The notes: generated by a model not told the origin, from the sequence alone. Positions 32,808-42,514 are shown, counted from the stretch's first letter. The stretch: DNA of 64,000 nucleotides from Cellulosilyticum sp. I15G10I2 (GCF_900095725.1 NZ_FMMP01000020.1:22685-86684); one strand, 5' to 3'. Numbers and translations are program-made.

Positions 32808-35195
32808 ATGAGTATTGAAATGCTTTATACAAAAAATGAATTGCATGAAATGGCAGTCAATCTTTTTGAAGAAGAAAGAAAGCGTAAGAGACTGGATGGA
32901 TGGTTTATAGCTAAAGAAACAGCTAAGAAGTGTGATGAGAAATACAGCAGTCTAAGTCCTGCACTTAAAGCTGCTTATACACTTAGGGAGATCATCCGTG
33001 AGATGCCAATTACTATCAGTGAACATGCTATTTTTGCTGGCACTCAAAACGATGCCTTTGCAAGATCTTATGCCCTTATTAATCCTACATTTAAAGTAGA
33101 TTCTTTTACTGGATATTGTGATCCAACCAGTGTATTTAATGATATTGAGCCCAGTGAAACGATCCAAAAGGAACGTATTGAATCTCTAAGAAATTATACA
33201 AAAACCACACCGTATGTTAAAAGGCTAAAAGAAACTTATGAAAAAGTAGAAGAAAGCACATCTGAGGCTATCTTTTTTATCGAGCAAGTGACAGGACACT
33301 TGATACCTGATTTTCAAACAGCTCTTTCAAAAGGTGTGGAAGGACTTAAGGCGCATATTGATAATCAGCTTGTTAGTGGGTGTGAAGCATCAAAAAAAGA
33401 GTATTACCAGGCAATGACGGTTACTTTAGATGCGGTTTTATTACTGGCTGAGCGTTATGCTAAATGTGCAAAAGAGCTGCAAAAGGAAGCAGACGGAAAA
33501 AGAAAAATAGCACTTATTCTTATAGAAGAAACACTTCTAAGGGTGCCTTATAAAGGTGCGCGTAACCTTTATGAGGCCATACAGTCTTTTATATTATTAT
33601 GGGAAGTCATGTGTCTTGAGCAGGCTCCCAATCCTTTTGCTTTTTCGGTAGGCAATGCGGATCGTATTTTTGAACCTTATCGTATGACAGAGCATTTAAA
33701 CCGTAATATGAGTTCAGCGCTATTTAAACACTTTCTTGTGTTTTTTAATGTAGGAGACAGAAGCTGGGCCATTTCACAAAACATTATGGTTGGCGGCAAA
33801 TCAAGTAAAGGCGGAGATCTTACAAGCGAATCAACCTACGCCCTTTTAGAGGCCTTCTATGAACTTAATCTGCCCCAGCCTATTTTATCCGTTAAGCTTC
33901 ACCGGAAAACACCAGATGCCTTGTACAGAGCGCTTGGAAAATTTTTCTTTACAGAAGGGGTGCTTACACCGTCACTGTTTAACGATGATTCACTCTTTGA
34001 AGTGCTTTTTGGGAGCGGCATTGAAAAAGATGACTTGGAAAATTATGCCATAGCTGGCTGCCAAGAACCTCTGATTATGGGTAAAGATAATGGGAATACA
34101 ACAAATAGCTGGCTGAATTTAGCTAAGGTACTGGAACTTACTCTTAATAATGGAGAATCTTTAATAACAGGGAAGTCTATTGGCCTTAAATATGAAGAGC
34201 TGGGATTAGAGTCTAAAGATCCACTGCATGTTCTAAGAAATATAAGATCGGCTTTTTATAAACATTTAGAAGTCTTTATAAATAAGATGACAAAAGCGGC
34301 TAATGAGGCCTCAGAGGCAGTGGCGCTGCTGCCAGTTCCTTTTTTATCAGCCTTTATGGGAGGTCTTGATTCTGGAGTTGATCTAAGAGATACAAAGGCC
34401 CAAGGGACCAAATACAATGGCAGTGGCTGTCTTATTCATGGGCTTTCAGTTGTAGCAGATTCTTTTGTAGCTATAGATGTACTTTTAGAAGAAAGACCAG
34501 AAGATGCGGGCAGACTCATACAAGCCCTTAAGACGAATTTTGAACAGGATGAAGAACTTCAGCAGTATTTGCAAACCGCCCCAAAGTATGGGAATAATAC
34601 TTTGAATGTTGATCAGGAGGCGAGAGAAATCGCAGTTAAGGTAAGTGATATGATCAAAGGCAAAAAGAATTATCTTGGCAATGCGTATCGCCCGGATTTT
34701 AGTACCCCATCTACCCATCTGCTTTATGGACATTGGGTAGGAGCTACGCCAGATGGCAGAAGGTCAAGAGAGATGCTTGGCTATGGTATCGACCCACTAT
34801 ATGGAGAGGCCGAGTCTGGGATGGGTTTTAGGATTTTATCAGCTATGCATCTGCCCTTTGAAAAAATGAACGGCGGATATGCATCACACTTTGGGATTGA
34901 TCCAGGTTACTTTAAGTCTGAAAGTTTTGAGGAAAAAGGATTGGAGTTCCGTAATAAAGTGATTGCACCACTTTTTTTCAATACAGAGAATATATATTTA
35001 GCACCCTTTTATCTTTATGTGAATGTTAATACACCGGAACGCTTGATTAAGGTACTTGAAAATCCTAAGAAGTATGCACCAAGCGGTGTTTATATTATGC
35101 GTATTCATGGAACATTTGTAAATTTTCTAGATTTATCACCAGAAATACAGCAAGATATTATCAAAAGGCTTGACTTAAAGTCTACAAAGTTATAG
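32808..35195 (+). CDS. Glycyl radical enzyme of unknown substrate (dehydratase/eliminase-like)
   Basis: A 795-residue glycyl radical enzyme. The thiyl cysteine is Cys418 in IAGCQEP, where the Glu two residues on is shared with dehydratases and C-X lyases, not with pyruvate formate-lyase. The C-terminal radical loop reads RIHGTF with Gly768, in place of the usual RVxGY. The following LSPEIQQDII is normal. It lies between its activase and a repressor, then a sugar kinase and an epimerase-like gene. I therefore infer a radical step on a sugar-derived or polyol substrate. The N-terminus lacks a shell-targeting extension. Confidence 0.9.
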   Translation: MSIEMLYTKNELHEMAVNLFEEERKRKRLDGWFIAKETAKKCDEKYSSLSPALKAAYTLREIIREMPITISEHAIFAGTQNDAFARSYALINPTFKVDSFTGYCDPTSVFNDIEPSETIQKERIESLRNYTKTTPYVKRLKETYEKVEESTSEAIFFIEQVTGHLIPDFQTALSKGVEGLKAHIDNQLVSGCEASKKEYYQAMTVTLDAVLLLAERYAKCAKELQKEADGKRKIALILIEETLLRVPYKGARNLYEAIQSFILLWEVMCLEQAPNPFAFSVGNADRIFEPYRMTEHLNRNMSSALFKHFLVFFNVGDRSWAISQNIMVGGKSSKGGDLTSESTYALLEAFYELNLPQPILSVKLHRKTPDALYRALGKFFFTEGVLTPSLFNDDSLFEVLFGSGIEKDDLENYAIAGCQEPLIMGKDNGNTTNSWLNLAKVLELTLNNGESLITGKSIGLKYEELGLESKDPLHVLRNIRSAFYKHLEVFINKMTKAANEASEAVALLPVPFLSAFMGGLDSGVDLRDTKAQGTKYNGSGCLIHGLSVVADSFVAIDVLLEERPEDAGRLIQALKTNFEQDEELQQYLQTAPKYGNNTLNVDQEAREIAVKVSDMIKGKKNYLGNAYRPDFSTPSTHLLYGHWVGATPDGRRSREMLGYGIDPLYGEAESGMGFRILSAMHLPFEKMNGGYASHFGIDPGYFKSESFEEKGLEFRNKVIAPLFFNTENIYLAPFYLYVNVNTPERLIKVLENPKKYAPSGVYIMRIHGTFVNFLDLSPEIQQDIIKRLDLKSTKL

Positions 35196-35207
35196 GAAGG
35201 GTTCATC

Positions 35208-36239
35208 ATGGAAAATGACAGTCTTTATTTAGCTTTAAAAAATAAACTTTGCGAAAGCATTTATAGAGGCGTTTATCAAGATGGGGAGAATATTCCGCCA
35301 GAACGTACATTATCAGAAAACCTTGGTGTAAGTCGTGTGACTGTACGTAAAGCGCTCACCTTATTAGAAAAAGACGGCATTATCGAAAGAGTGCAAGGAA
35401 GCGGTACACTTGTTAAGCTCAAACAGACAGGTTATAAAGGAACTTTAGATATTATAGCATTACTCGCACCTGCGACCAATCCTTTCTTTGCAGCTTTTAT
35501 AGATGATTTTCAAAAAAATGCAGATAAAAATGATTCCTTAGTTCTTTTTATGCAAAATCCAAAACACTCAAATGTAGAAGACAGTCTTTTTAAACTTTTT
35601 CAAAAGAATATACGTAATGTTGTAGTGTGGCTAGAGGATTTACAGGTAGATTATGAACTTATTAGAAGGCTTCGTGGGCTTGGTATGAACATTGTTTTTT
35701 TTGATATGAGTGAACCATCGCCTTATGCTGATTGCGTACTGCTTGATAATCAAGATGCCATTAAGATGCTTTGTCAGAGTCTTATCCAAAAAGGGGCCGT
35801 AGAGCTGACTTATGTAGGGTGGGATAACCTTCAGCTTTCAAGTGTGAGAGAAAGAGAGCGAGCATTTAAAACATTTTCGGGAGGCTGTGCAAAGGTATTT
35901 CATGTACCACGGAAAGAACGAGACTCTATTCAAAGACTTATGGGAGAAATTACAGAGCAGATTAAAGCAGAAAAGATATGGCAAAATGCCTTTATATGCG
36001 GAGACGGGGATCTAGGTGTTGCACTAAAAAAAGCTTTTTTAGTGCAAGGTATCAGAAGTGACCTTATAGCATCAGTTGATGATTCAGAAGAGGCGAAGCT
36101 TCTTACACTAAGTGTTTACCGACAATCATTCCAAGAGCTTTCCCAGAAGGTTTATGAGTGTCTTTTAAAACAAAATAGAAAAGCTAAGGCATGGAAAGCG
36201 AAGGTTTATGCTGTAAAAGGAGAATTAATAGAGAGGTGA
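35208..36239 (+). CDS. GntR/LacI-type transcriptional regulator (AraR-like)
   Basis: A 343-residue regulator with an N-terminal GntR winged helix (residues ~1-70: IPPERTLSENLGVSRVTVRKALTLLEKDG) and a C-terminal LacI/PBP-type sugar-sensing domain, the AraR architecture. LAPATNPFFAAFI and CGDGDLGVALKKAF belong to the sensor. It lies 13 bases after the glycyl radical enzyme gene and probably controls the operon through the palindrome at 31865-31889. Confidence 0.9.
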   Translation: MENDSLYLALKNKLCESIYRGVYQDGENIPPERTLSENLGVSRVTVRKALTLLEKDGIIERVQGSGTLVKLKQTGYKGTLDIIALLAPATNPFFAAFIDDFQKNADKNDSLVLFMQNPKHSNVEDSLFKLFQKNIRNVVVWLEDLQVDYELIRRLRGLGMNIVFFDMSEPSPYADCVLLDNQDAIKMLCQSLIQKGAVELTYVGWDNLQLSSVRERERAFKTFSGGCAKVFHVPRKERDSIQRLMGEITEQIKAEKIWQNAFICGDGDLGVALKKAFLVQGIRSDLIASVDDSEEAKLLTLSVYRQSFQELSQKVYECLLKQNRKAKAWKAKVYAVKGELIER

Positions 36240-36242
36240 AAG

Positions 36243-37613
36243 ATGAATAGGGGACTTGCAATAGGAATAGATATTGGTACAACAACCATTTGTATGATTG
36301 TATTAGATGCTGCAACGGGCGAAATCTTAAAAACGTTGACCAAACAGAATGATGCTGGGATAAAAGGTCAATATGCTTGGGAAAAGCTCCAAGATGCATC
36401 AGTTATTATGGCGCAGATAGAGCAAATGCTCTTGGAAGTTCATACGCACTATGCAGATATTATGTGCATAGGATTAACAGGGCAGATGCATGGTATTGTT
36501 TATATTGATGAAAAGGGGATGGCAGTAAGTCCGCTTTTTACTTGGCAAGACGGCAGAGGTAATCTTGAATATCAGAAAGGGCTAAGTTACGCGGATCATT
36601 TATCTCAAATAACAGGGTATAAGTTGGCGGCAGGATTTGGGGCGGTTACGCACTTTTATAATACGATTAATAAACAAGTGCCTGCAGCAGCCAAAAATCT
36701 TTGTACCATTATGGATTATGCTGCAATGAGACTTTCTAATGCAGCAAAGCCTGTAATACACCCCTCAAACGCTGCAAGTATTGGCTTATTCGATATAAAA
36801 AGGAATCAATTTAATACTCAGGCTATTGATGCTGCTGGGTTAGATAAAACTTTCTTCCCAGCTGTTTCAAAGAGTATACAACTTATGGAGGCAACTACAC
36901 TGAATACGCCTATTAGTGTTGGGATAGGAGATAATCAAGCAAGTTTTATAGGTGCTGTAAAAAGTAGTGAGGATTGTCTGCTTGTAAACATTGGGACATC
37001 AAGTCAGCTTTCAGTTTATAGTGGTTATTTTAAAGAAAGCTCTAAGCTCGAAACTAGACCGCTTATAGATCAAGACTTTATTTTAGTAGGTGCCCCTTTA
37101 TGCGGAGGCAGGGCTTATGCATTACTGGAGCATTTTTTTAGAGAAATCGTTGAGTTAGCAACAGGCAAAGAAGCTTCCAATCTATATGATATTATGGAAA
37201 AGTTAGCATATAGTTTTGAAACAATAGAAGAACCACTTGAAATAGCAACGCAGTTTTGCGGTACTCGAGATAATCCGAGCTTAAGAGGGACAATTGGGCG
37301 TCTTGGGACTGAGAATTTTACAGCCAAGCATTTTACTATAGGCGTACTTCAAGGTATGGCAGGTGAACTTTATGAATTGTATTTGGCAGCACAAAAAGAA
37401 CTAGATGTGCTTCCAAAAACTTTGGTGGGTTCGGGGAATGGGCTGCGTATGAATAAGCCTTTGCAACAGATGATTGCAAAGGTCTTTAATAGAGAAGTTA
37501 AAATACCAGCTCATAAGGAAGAAGCAAGTTATGGGGCAGCACTTTTTGCACTTGTAGGTACTGGGGCTTTTGAGAGCTTGAAAGAGGCACAAGGGCTTAT
37601 CCGTTATCTATAG
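36243..37613 (+). CDS. FGGY-family carbohydrate kinase (sedoheptulokinase-like)
   Basis: A 456-residue kinase of the FGGY family. GIDIGTTTICMIVLDAATG is the N-terminal phosphate loop. GLTGQMHGIVYID and FTWQDGR are sugar-binding blocks, and VGSGNGLRMNKPLQQMIA is the C-terminal ATP site. These blocks recall sedoheptulokinase more than xylulokinase, but the substrate cannot be fixed by eye. It begins three bases after the repressor gene and likely phosphorylates the sugar handled by this locus. Confidence 0.85.
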   Translation: MNRGLAIGIDIGTTTICMIVLDAATGEILKTLTKQNDAGIKGQYAWEKLQDASVIMAQIEQMLLEVHTHYADIMCIGLTGQMHGIVYIDEKGMAVSPLFTWQDGRGNLEYQKGLSYADHLSQITGYKLAAGFGAVTHFYNTINKQVPAAAKNLCTIMDYAAMRLSNAAKPVIHPSNAASIGLFDIKRNQFNTQAIDAAGLDKTFFPAVSKSIQLMEATTLNTPISVGIGDNQASFIGAVKSSEDCLLVNIGTSSQLSVYSGYFKESSKLETRPLIDQDFILVGAPLCGGRAYALLEHFFREIVELATGKEASNLYDIMEKLAYSFETIEEPLEIATQFCGTRDNPSLRGTIGRLGTENFTAKHFTIGVLQGMAGELYELYLAAQKELDVLPKTLVGSGNGLRMNKPLQQMIAKVFNREVKIPAHKEEASYGAALFALVGTGAFESLKEAQGLIRYL

Positions 37614-37697
37614 TTTATTAACTGATTTAAAGTTGAGAAAGGATAGTTATAAAATTATTAAATGCTTTATTGTATATATACTAAGGAGGAAAAAATA

Positions 37698-38771
37698 ATG
37701 CCTAAAATATATGATCAAGAAATCCGAAAGCAAGAGCTATTAAAGAAAGTGGGAAATATCAGGCAAGTTGCAGCTATAACGCCCTATGAAATGAGCGAGG
37801 GCAGGGCCAAGGGGATTAAAGCTTTTGATGTTTCAACAGGCGGGGGATTAGACTTTACTGTACTTGAAAGTAAGTGTCTAGATCTTTTGAACATGAAGTT
37901 TAAAGGTATTAATCTTGGATTTTTATCAAAACCGGGTGTAAGCGGGCCCGAATATTTTAATCCTGTCCAGGGTGAATTTTTAAGATATTTTCAAGGGGGG
38001 ATGCTTTATACTTGTGGACTCTCAAATATTGGTATTGCCTGTGAGGACATGGGAGATACACATAGTATTCATGGACGCATCTCTCATACACCTGCTGAAT
38101 GGGTTAGTGTTGTCTCTCGGTGGGAAGACGAGGAATATGTAATGAAGATCTCCGGTGAAATGCGGGAGGCGGCTCATTTTAAAGAAAACCTTGTTTTAAA
38201 AAGAGAGATAGCAACCAAACTTGGTTCAAAAGCTGTACAGATCCGAGATGTTGTAGAAAACGAAGGACAAGAAGCGCAGCCTGTTATGCTTTTATATCAT
38301 TTTAATTTTGGGTATCCGCTACTTGATGAAAATACGCGAGTGGTTGTACCAGAACATAAACTCATACCGCGAACCGAGATAGCAAAAGAAAATAGGGATG
38401 AGTTTGAAAACATAAGTGGGCCTATTGATCAGTTTAGTGAGCATGTATTTTATATAGAAAGTGTAGCTGATGACACCTGTAATACCTATGCTGCACTTAT
38501 TAATGACAGACTAGATTTAGGTGTCTATGTAAAGTATAATGTAGAGCAGCTCCCTATCCTTGTGGAATGGAAGTCTATGGCTTCGGGAGATTATGCACTT
38601 GGCCTTGAGCCAGGCAATCATTATTTAGAAGGAAGAGATGTAGAAAGAAACAATGGCACACTAAAGACCTTAGCCCCTTTTGACAAGATGATATTTGAGG
38701 TAGAAATAGGCGTGTTGGAGGGAAAAGTGGAGATTGATACTTTTGTGGAAAAAATAAAAGGGTTAAAGTAA
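37698..38771 (+). CDS. DUF4432 / aldose 1-epimerase-like protein
   Basis: A 357-residue protein of the galactose mutarotase-like superfamily (DUF4432). FDVSTGGGLDFTVLESKCLDLLNMKFKG, a GISFLSKPG-like GFLSKPGVSGP segment, HGRISHTPAEW and the late LGLEPGNHYLEG block fit. Members act as sugar epimerases or mutarotases of unknown specificity. The ATG at 37698 has AAGGAGGA 7 bases upstream, 84 bases after the kinase stop, so it probably closes the operon. Confidence 0.82.
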   Translation: MPKIYDQEIRKQELLKKVGNIRQVAAITPYEMSEGRAKGIKAFDVSTGGGLDFTVLESKCLDLLNMKFKGINLGFLSKPGVSGPEYFNPVQGEFLRYFQGGMLYTCGLSNIGIACEDMGDTHSIHGRISHTPAEWVSVVSRWEDEEYVMKISGEMREAAHFKENLVLKREIATKLGSKAVQIRDVVENEGQEAQPVMLLYHFNFGYPLLDENTRVVVPEHKLIPRTEIAKENRDEFENISGPIDQFSEHVFYIESVADDTCNTYAALINDRLDLGVYVKYNVEQLPILVEWKSMASGDYALGLEPGNHYLEGRDVERNNGTLKTLAPFDKMIFEVEIGVLEGKVEIDTFVEKIKGLK

Positions 38772-38790
38772 TGTAATTGCTAAATGTATA

Positions 38791-38897
38791 GATTTCACAT
38801 TATAAAGTTTAACTTATTCACGATGTTATTTAATGTGAAATCATTCTGAGAAACAACATTATAGTAATGAATAACTCAAGTTTATATGTTGTTTCTC
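38791..38897. repeat. Twin 12-bp hairpins with large complementary loops
   Basis: GATTTCACATTA 38791-38802 pairs perfectly with 38831-38842, and GAGAAACAACAT 38848-38859 pairs perfectly with 38886-38897. The loops are 28 and 26 bases and contain TTATTCA and TGAATAA, which could pair with each other. They fill the gap between the DUF4432 gene and the YczE-like gene. Confidence 0.65.
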
Positions 38898-38965
38898 TAT
38901 AATTAGATGCAATATAATCATATTTGATTTATAGACATGTTGAGATAGAAGAGGAGAAAAGAAGA

Positions 38966-39592
38966 ATGATGAAGCGTGTCACTATGGCTTTTATGGGAGT
39001 ACTAATAACGGGTATTTGTGTTGGCGTATTCAGATTTGCTGCATTAGGAACAGATCCGTTTACAATTTTGGTGACAGGTATAGGAAATTTAACGCGGCTG
39101 AGTTATGGTAATGCTTTTATTATTGTTACAGGCATTTTGCTTTTGGGCGTAGTTATACTTGATAGACATTATATAGGGATTGCAACACTATTTAATTTGG
39201 TTGGGATAGGCTATATTGCAGATTTTACACTACAAGCGCTACAAACGATGATTGTAGATGACTCTTTATGGATTCGTATAGGGATTTTAGCTGCAGACTT
39301 AATTTTATTGTGTTTTGCATCATCATTATATTTTACAGCTAACCTGGGTGTATCTGCCTATGATGCAGCGGCATTAATATTAACAGATAAAACTAAGATA
39401 CCTTTTCGACTATGCCGTATCAGTACGGATGTACTGTGTGTGATAATTGGCTGTATATTCCAGGCTAAAGTTGGAGTGGGTACCCTTATGACTGCATTTT
39501 TTATGGGACCTATTATCCAGTGGTTTAACACCTATGTATCAGAACCTTTTTTATATGGCAAAGATAGAAATAAGAGTTTAGAAATAGGGTAG
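38966..39592 (+). CDS. YczE/YitT-like integral membrane protein
   Basis: A 208-residue membrane protein with five or six hydrophobic segments. FMGVLITGICVGVFRFAALGTDPF and ANLGVSAYDAAALIL match the YczE/YyaS (YitT-related) family, whose function is unknown. The ATG at 38966 has GAGGAG 9 bases upstream; a TTG at 38924 would add 14 charged residues and is less likely. Confidence 0.8.
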   Translation: MMKRVTMAFMGVLITGICVGVFRFAALGTDPFTILVTGIGNLTRLSYGNAFIIVTGILLLGVVILDRHYIGIATLFNLVGIGYIADFTLQALQTMIVDDSLWIRIGILAADLILLCFASSLYFTANLGVSAYDAAALILTDKTKIPFRLCRISTDVLCVIIGCIFQAKVGVGTLMTAFFMGPIIQWFNTYVSEPFLYGKDRNKSLEIG

Positions 39593-39707
39593 TCATTTCA
39601 GCATTCATAAAAATACAAATTCTTAAAGCGTGAGGGATAACGATGATAAAAAGTATTAATCATGATATACTATCCATATATATCACTCTATAAAAGGAAC
39701 GAGTACA

Positions 39708-41840
39708 ATGGAAAGCTTACGTGGCGTAGTTGAGCGCATAACCTATGCAAATGAAGAAACAGGATATAGTGTTATAAAAGTGAAGGCTAAAGGTTATATG
39801 GATCTTATTACTGTTGTGGGAAGTATGGCAACGGTGAATGTTGGTGCAGTTATTACCTTAAAAGGTTTTTGGGCAAGCAATCCTAAATATGGCAGGCAAT
39901 TTGATGCCAAAGAATGGGAAGAATCACTTCCAGCAAGTATTTATGGTATAGAAAAATATTTGAGCAGTGGACTTATTAAGGGTATTGGCCCTATTTATGC
40001 AAAGAAGATTGTTAACCTATTTAAGGAAGAGACCTTAGAGATCATAGAGGAAGCACCAGATAGAATCATAGAGGTATCTGGCATTGGTAAAAAGCGTGTA
40101 GAAATGATAAAAAAAGCTTGGAAAGATCAAAAAGAGATTAAAAATGTTATGATCTTTTTGCAGTCTTATGGGATTTCTACTGCTTTTGGAAGTCGTATTT
40201 ATAAGGTCTATGGTAATAAGAGTATTGAAGTGATTAAAGAAAACCCATATAAACTAGCTGATGATGTTTATGGCATAGGTTTTAAAACAGCTGATGGCTT
40301 AGCAGCTAAATTAGGAATTGATATGAATTCTTTTAAAAGATGCAGAGCAGGACTTTTTTTTACACTCAGTCAGCTTTCAGAAGAAGGACACTGCTATGCC
40401 ACAACGGAACAATTAGTGACTAAGTGTGTGGAAATACTTGAAATTGAAGAAGCAAAGATTGTGATGAGTATTGATTATCTCATAGGGAAGAAAGAACTTA
40501 TAAAAGAGGAACCTGATAGAGTCTACTTACCGCCATTTTATTATAGTGAAAGTGGGGTTGCAAGACGATTAAAACAAATTATGCAAGGCAATACGCATAA
40601 AAAAGTAAAAAACAGCAGTGAGGTTATAGCGTTATTGGAAAAAGAAGATAACATCACTTATGATGCAATACAGCGAGAGGCCATTAGGCAAGCTGAGACT
40701 TCTAAAGTTATGGTGCTAACAGGTGGACCAGGTACGGGGAAAACGACAACAACCCATGGCATTATCAGTTTATTTAAACACTCTGAAATGAAGGTTCTTT
40801 TAACTGCGCCTACTGGGAGAGCTGCTAAAAGAATGAGTGAAGCTACTGGGATGGAAGCTAAGACAGTTCATCGTTTGTTAGAATGCAAACCGCCTGAAGG
40901 CTATGAGAAAAATGAAGATAATCCTCTGGAAGGTGACGTGCTTATTATTGATGAAGCTTCTATGATCGATATTATCCTTATGTATAATCTGCTTAAAGCT
41001 ATCCCAGAACACATGATTATTGTAATAGTAGGAGATATTGATCAGCTGCCTTCGATAGGTGCTGGCAATGTACTGAGAGATATTATTGCATCAGGTGTAG
41101 TGCCTACAATTAAACTAGAACGTATTTTTCGACAGGCTATGGGAAGTAAGATTATCACTAATGCTCATAAGATCAATAAAGGAGAAAATCCTGACCTTAA
41201 AGGGGGTTCAAATAGTAACTTCTTCTTTATTGAACAAGAAAATAATGAAGACATTATAGATACAATTGTTAATCTGTGTACAAAACGTTTACCTAACTAT
41301 TACAAAGTAAATCCAATCAAAGATATTCAAATCCTTACACCGATGCAAAGGTCAGAAACGGGTGCCGCTAATCTTAATACAGTTTTGCAGTCAGCACTTA
41401 ATAAAAACACACTTTGTTTAAAACGTGGGGCAACTGAGTATAGGCTTTATGATAAAGTCATGCAAATACGTAATAATTATGATAAGGAAGTTTTTAACGG
41501 AGATATAGGGGTTATATCTGCTATTGATCTGGAGGAAAAAATATTAAAAATAACTTTTGATGAGCGGGAGATAGACTATGAGGTGTTGGAACTTGATGAG
41601 ATAGTTCTTGCCTACGCAACGACTATTCACAAAGCACAGGGGAGTGAATATCCTATTGTGGTGATGCCTATTACTTTTAGTCACTATGTTATGTTACAGC
41701 GCAACCTTATCTATACAGGAATAACAAGAGCTAAAAGAGCAGTCGTTTTAGTTGGCAATAGAAATGCAATTTATGCAGCCATAAAAAACAACGATGTCAA
41801 GAATAGAAATACAATGCTTACTGAAAGATTACAAGGCTGA
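39708..41840 (+). CDS. recD2: RecD2, RecD-like ATP-dependent DNA helicase
   Basis: A 710-residue SF1B 5'-3' helicase not tied to RecBC. The N-terminal OB-like region (LRGVVERITYANEETGYSVIKV) is followed by helix-hairpin-helix segments (IKGIGPIYAKKIV, VSGIGKKRVEMI). Then come Walker A GGPGTGKTTTT at about residues 339-349, the VLIIDEASMID Walker B, and YATTIHKAQGSEYP near the end. It is thought to act in replication or repair. It is monocistronic with an AAAGGAAC site. Confidence 0.95.
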   Translation: MESLRGVVERITYANEETGYSVIKVKAKGYMDLITVVGSMATVNVGAVITLKGFWASNPKYGRQFDAKEWEESLPASIYGIEKYLSSGLIKGIGPIYAKKIVNLFKEETLEIIEEAPDRIIEVSGIGKKRVEMIKKAWKDQKEIKNVMIFLQSYGISTAFGSRIYKVYGNKSIEVIKENPYKLADDVYGIGFKTADGLAAKLGIDMNSFKRCRAGLFFTLSQLSEEGHCYATTEQLVTKCVEILEIEEAKIVMSIDYLIGKKELIKEEPDRVYLPPFYYSESGVARRLKQIMQGNTHKKVKNSSEVIALLEKEDNITYDAIQREAIRQAETSKVMVLTGGPGTGKTTTTHGIISLFKHSEMKVLLTAPTGRAAKRMSEATGMEAKTVHRLLECKPPEGYEKNEDNPLEGDVLIIDEASMIDIILMYNLLKAIPEHMIIVIVGDIDQLPSIGAGNVLRDIIASGVVPTIKLERIFRQAMGSKIITNAHKINKGENPDLKGGSNSNFFFIEQENNEDIIDTIVNLCTKRLPNYYKVNPIKDIQILTPMQRSETGAANLNTVLQSALNKNTLCLKRGATEYRLYDKVMQIRNNYDKEVFNGDIGVISAIDLEEKILKITFDEREIDYEVLELDEIVLAYATTIHKAQGSEYPIVVMPITFSHYVMLQRNLIYTGITRAKRAVVLVGNRNAIYAAIKNNDVKNRNTMLTERLQG

Positions 41841-41876
41841 AAGAGGGTAAGTCCCTATGTAGGGGGAAAGCAAAAA

Positions 41877-41923
41877 TAAGTAGCCGATTGCTTATATAAA
41901 TTAATAAACAGATCGGCTACTTA
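41877..41923. terminator. Hairpin downstream of recD2
   Basis: TAAGTAGCCGAT 41877-41888 pairs perfectly with ATCGGCTACTTA 41912-41923 around a 23-base AT-rich loop. It lies 36 bases after the recD2 stop and is probably a transcription end, though no T-run follows. Confidence 0.55.
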
Positions 41924-42429
41924 CCATGCCCTATTCAATTTAACACTACACATAAATTAATTACTTATTCATTCCTTTCAATTGTAAACCTAACGCTTTC
42001 ATACCTAACAAAAATAGTAATAAACGAAACTTACAAACATTTAAATTTTTAATATTAATGGTCTTGAAAAAATAGTTTAACCTAACGCATAAATCCGACG
42101 CATAAACCCAACGCAAAAACCTAACGCAACATACTTTAAACTAATTTTTGGTATAAAAAAAACCCAACTTCATGACAAACTACTGAATACCAAATACTTG
42201 ATAAAACTGTAATAAGTGAATAGGGAATGTGGGGAAGTTGTGTTGTCTGCTTCCTTAACTGTATTATAACATATAATATGAAAAAGTAAAGAATAATTTA
42301 AAAAAATATAGAATTTCATAAAAATGGTATAAAACGTGGACAAATTTGGCAACATAAAAAATGTATAAGAACACACATTTTACACATAATATGAATGTAA
42401 AACCAAACTGAATGTAGGAGGAAACAAAG
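41924..42429. other. Gene-free AT-rich stretch between recD2 and a 27-codon gene
   Basis: No convincing gene is seen. The stretch holds four copies of a 13-bp tandem repeat at 42081-42132 with earlier CCTAAC matches at 41989 and 42003, and a strong AT bias. A GGAGG site for the 27-codon gene closes it. Confidence 0.6.
42081..42132. repeat. Four tandem 13-bp repeats (CCYRACGCAWAAA)
   Basis: Units at 42081, 42094, 42107 and 42120 read CCTAACGCATAAA, TCCGACGCATAAA, CCCAACGCAAAAA and CCTAACGCAACAT. The conserved core is AACGCA/GACGCA at 13-base spacing. A related CCTAACGC occurs at 41989. There are too few and too short units for a CRISPR; protein-binding iterons are conceivable. Confidence 0.7.
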
Positions 42430-42513
42430 ATGAATAATCAAAGTAACCAAAGCATTCAAACTACTGAGGCTAAAGATGCAGTTTTAGCTGGAGATGAGCC
42501 AACAGAGTACTAA
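42430..42513 (+). CDS. Very small peptide gene (27 residues), unknown function
   Basis: ATG at 42430 follows a strong TAGGAGGAAACAAAG ribosome binding site, and the frame ends at a TAA at 42511-42513 directly before a terminator hairpin. The product begins MNNQSNQSIQTTEA and ends AGDEPTEY. It is polar, acidic at the C-terminus and has no membrane segment or cysteine. The site, stop and hairpin together argue for real expression. Whether it is a signal, a modified-peptide precursor or a leader is unknown; no modifying enzyme is adjacent. Confidence 0.5.
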   Translation: MNNQSNQSIQTTEAKDAVLAGDEPTEY

Positions 42514-42514
42514 G

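Noticed and set aside
32808..35195. Pyruvate formate-lyase
   Set aside because: The active site has a single Cys followed by x-Glu instead of the Cys-Cys pair of pyruvate formate-lyase, and the gene context is sugar-related.
42081..42132. CRISPR array
   Set aside because: The units are 13 bases, directly abutting with no spacers, and no cas genes are in the window.
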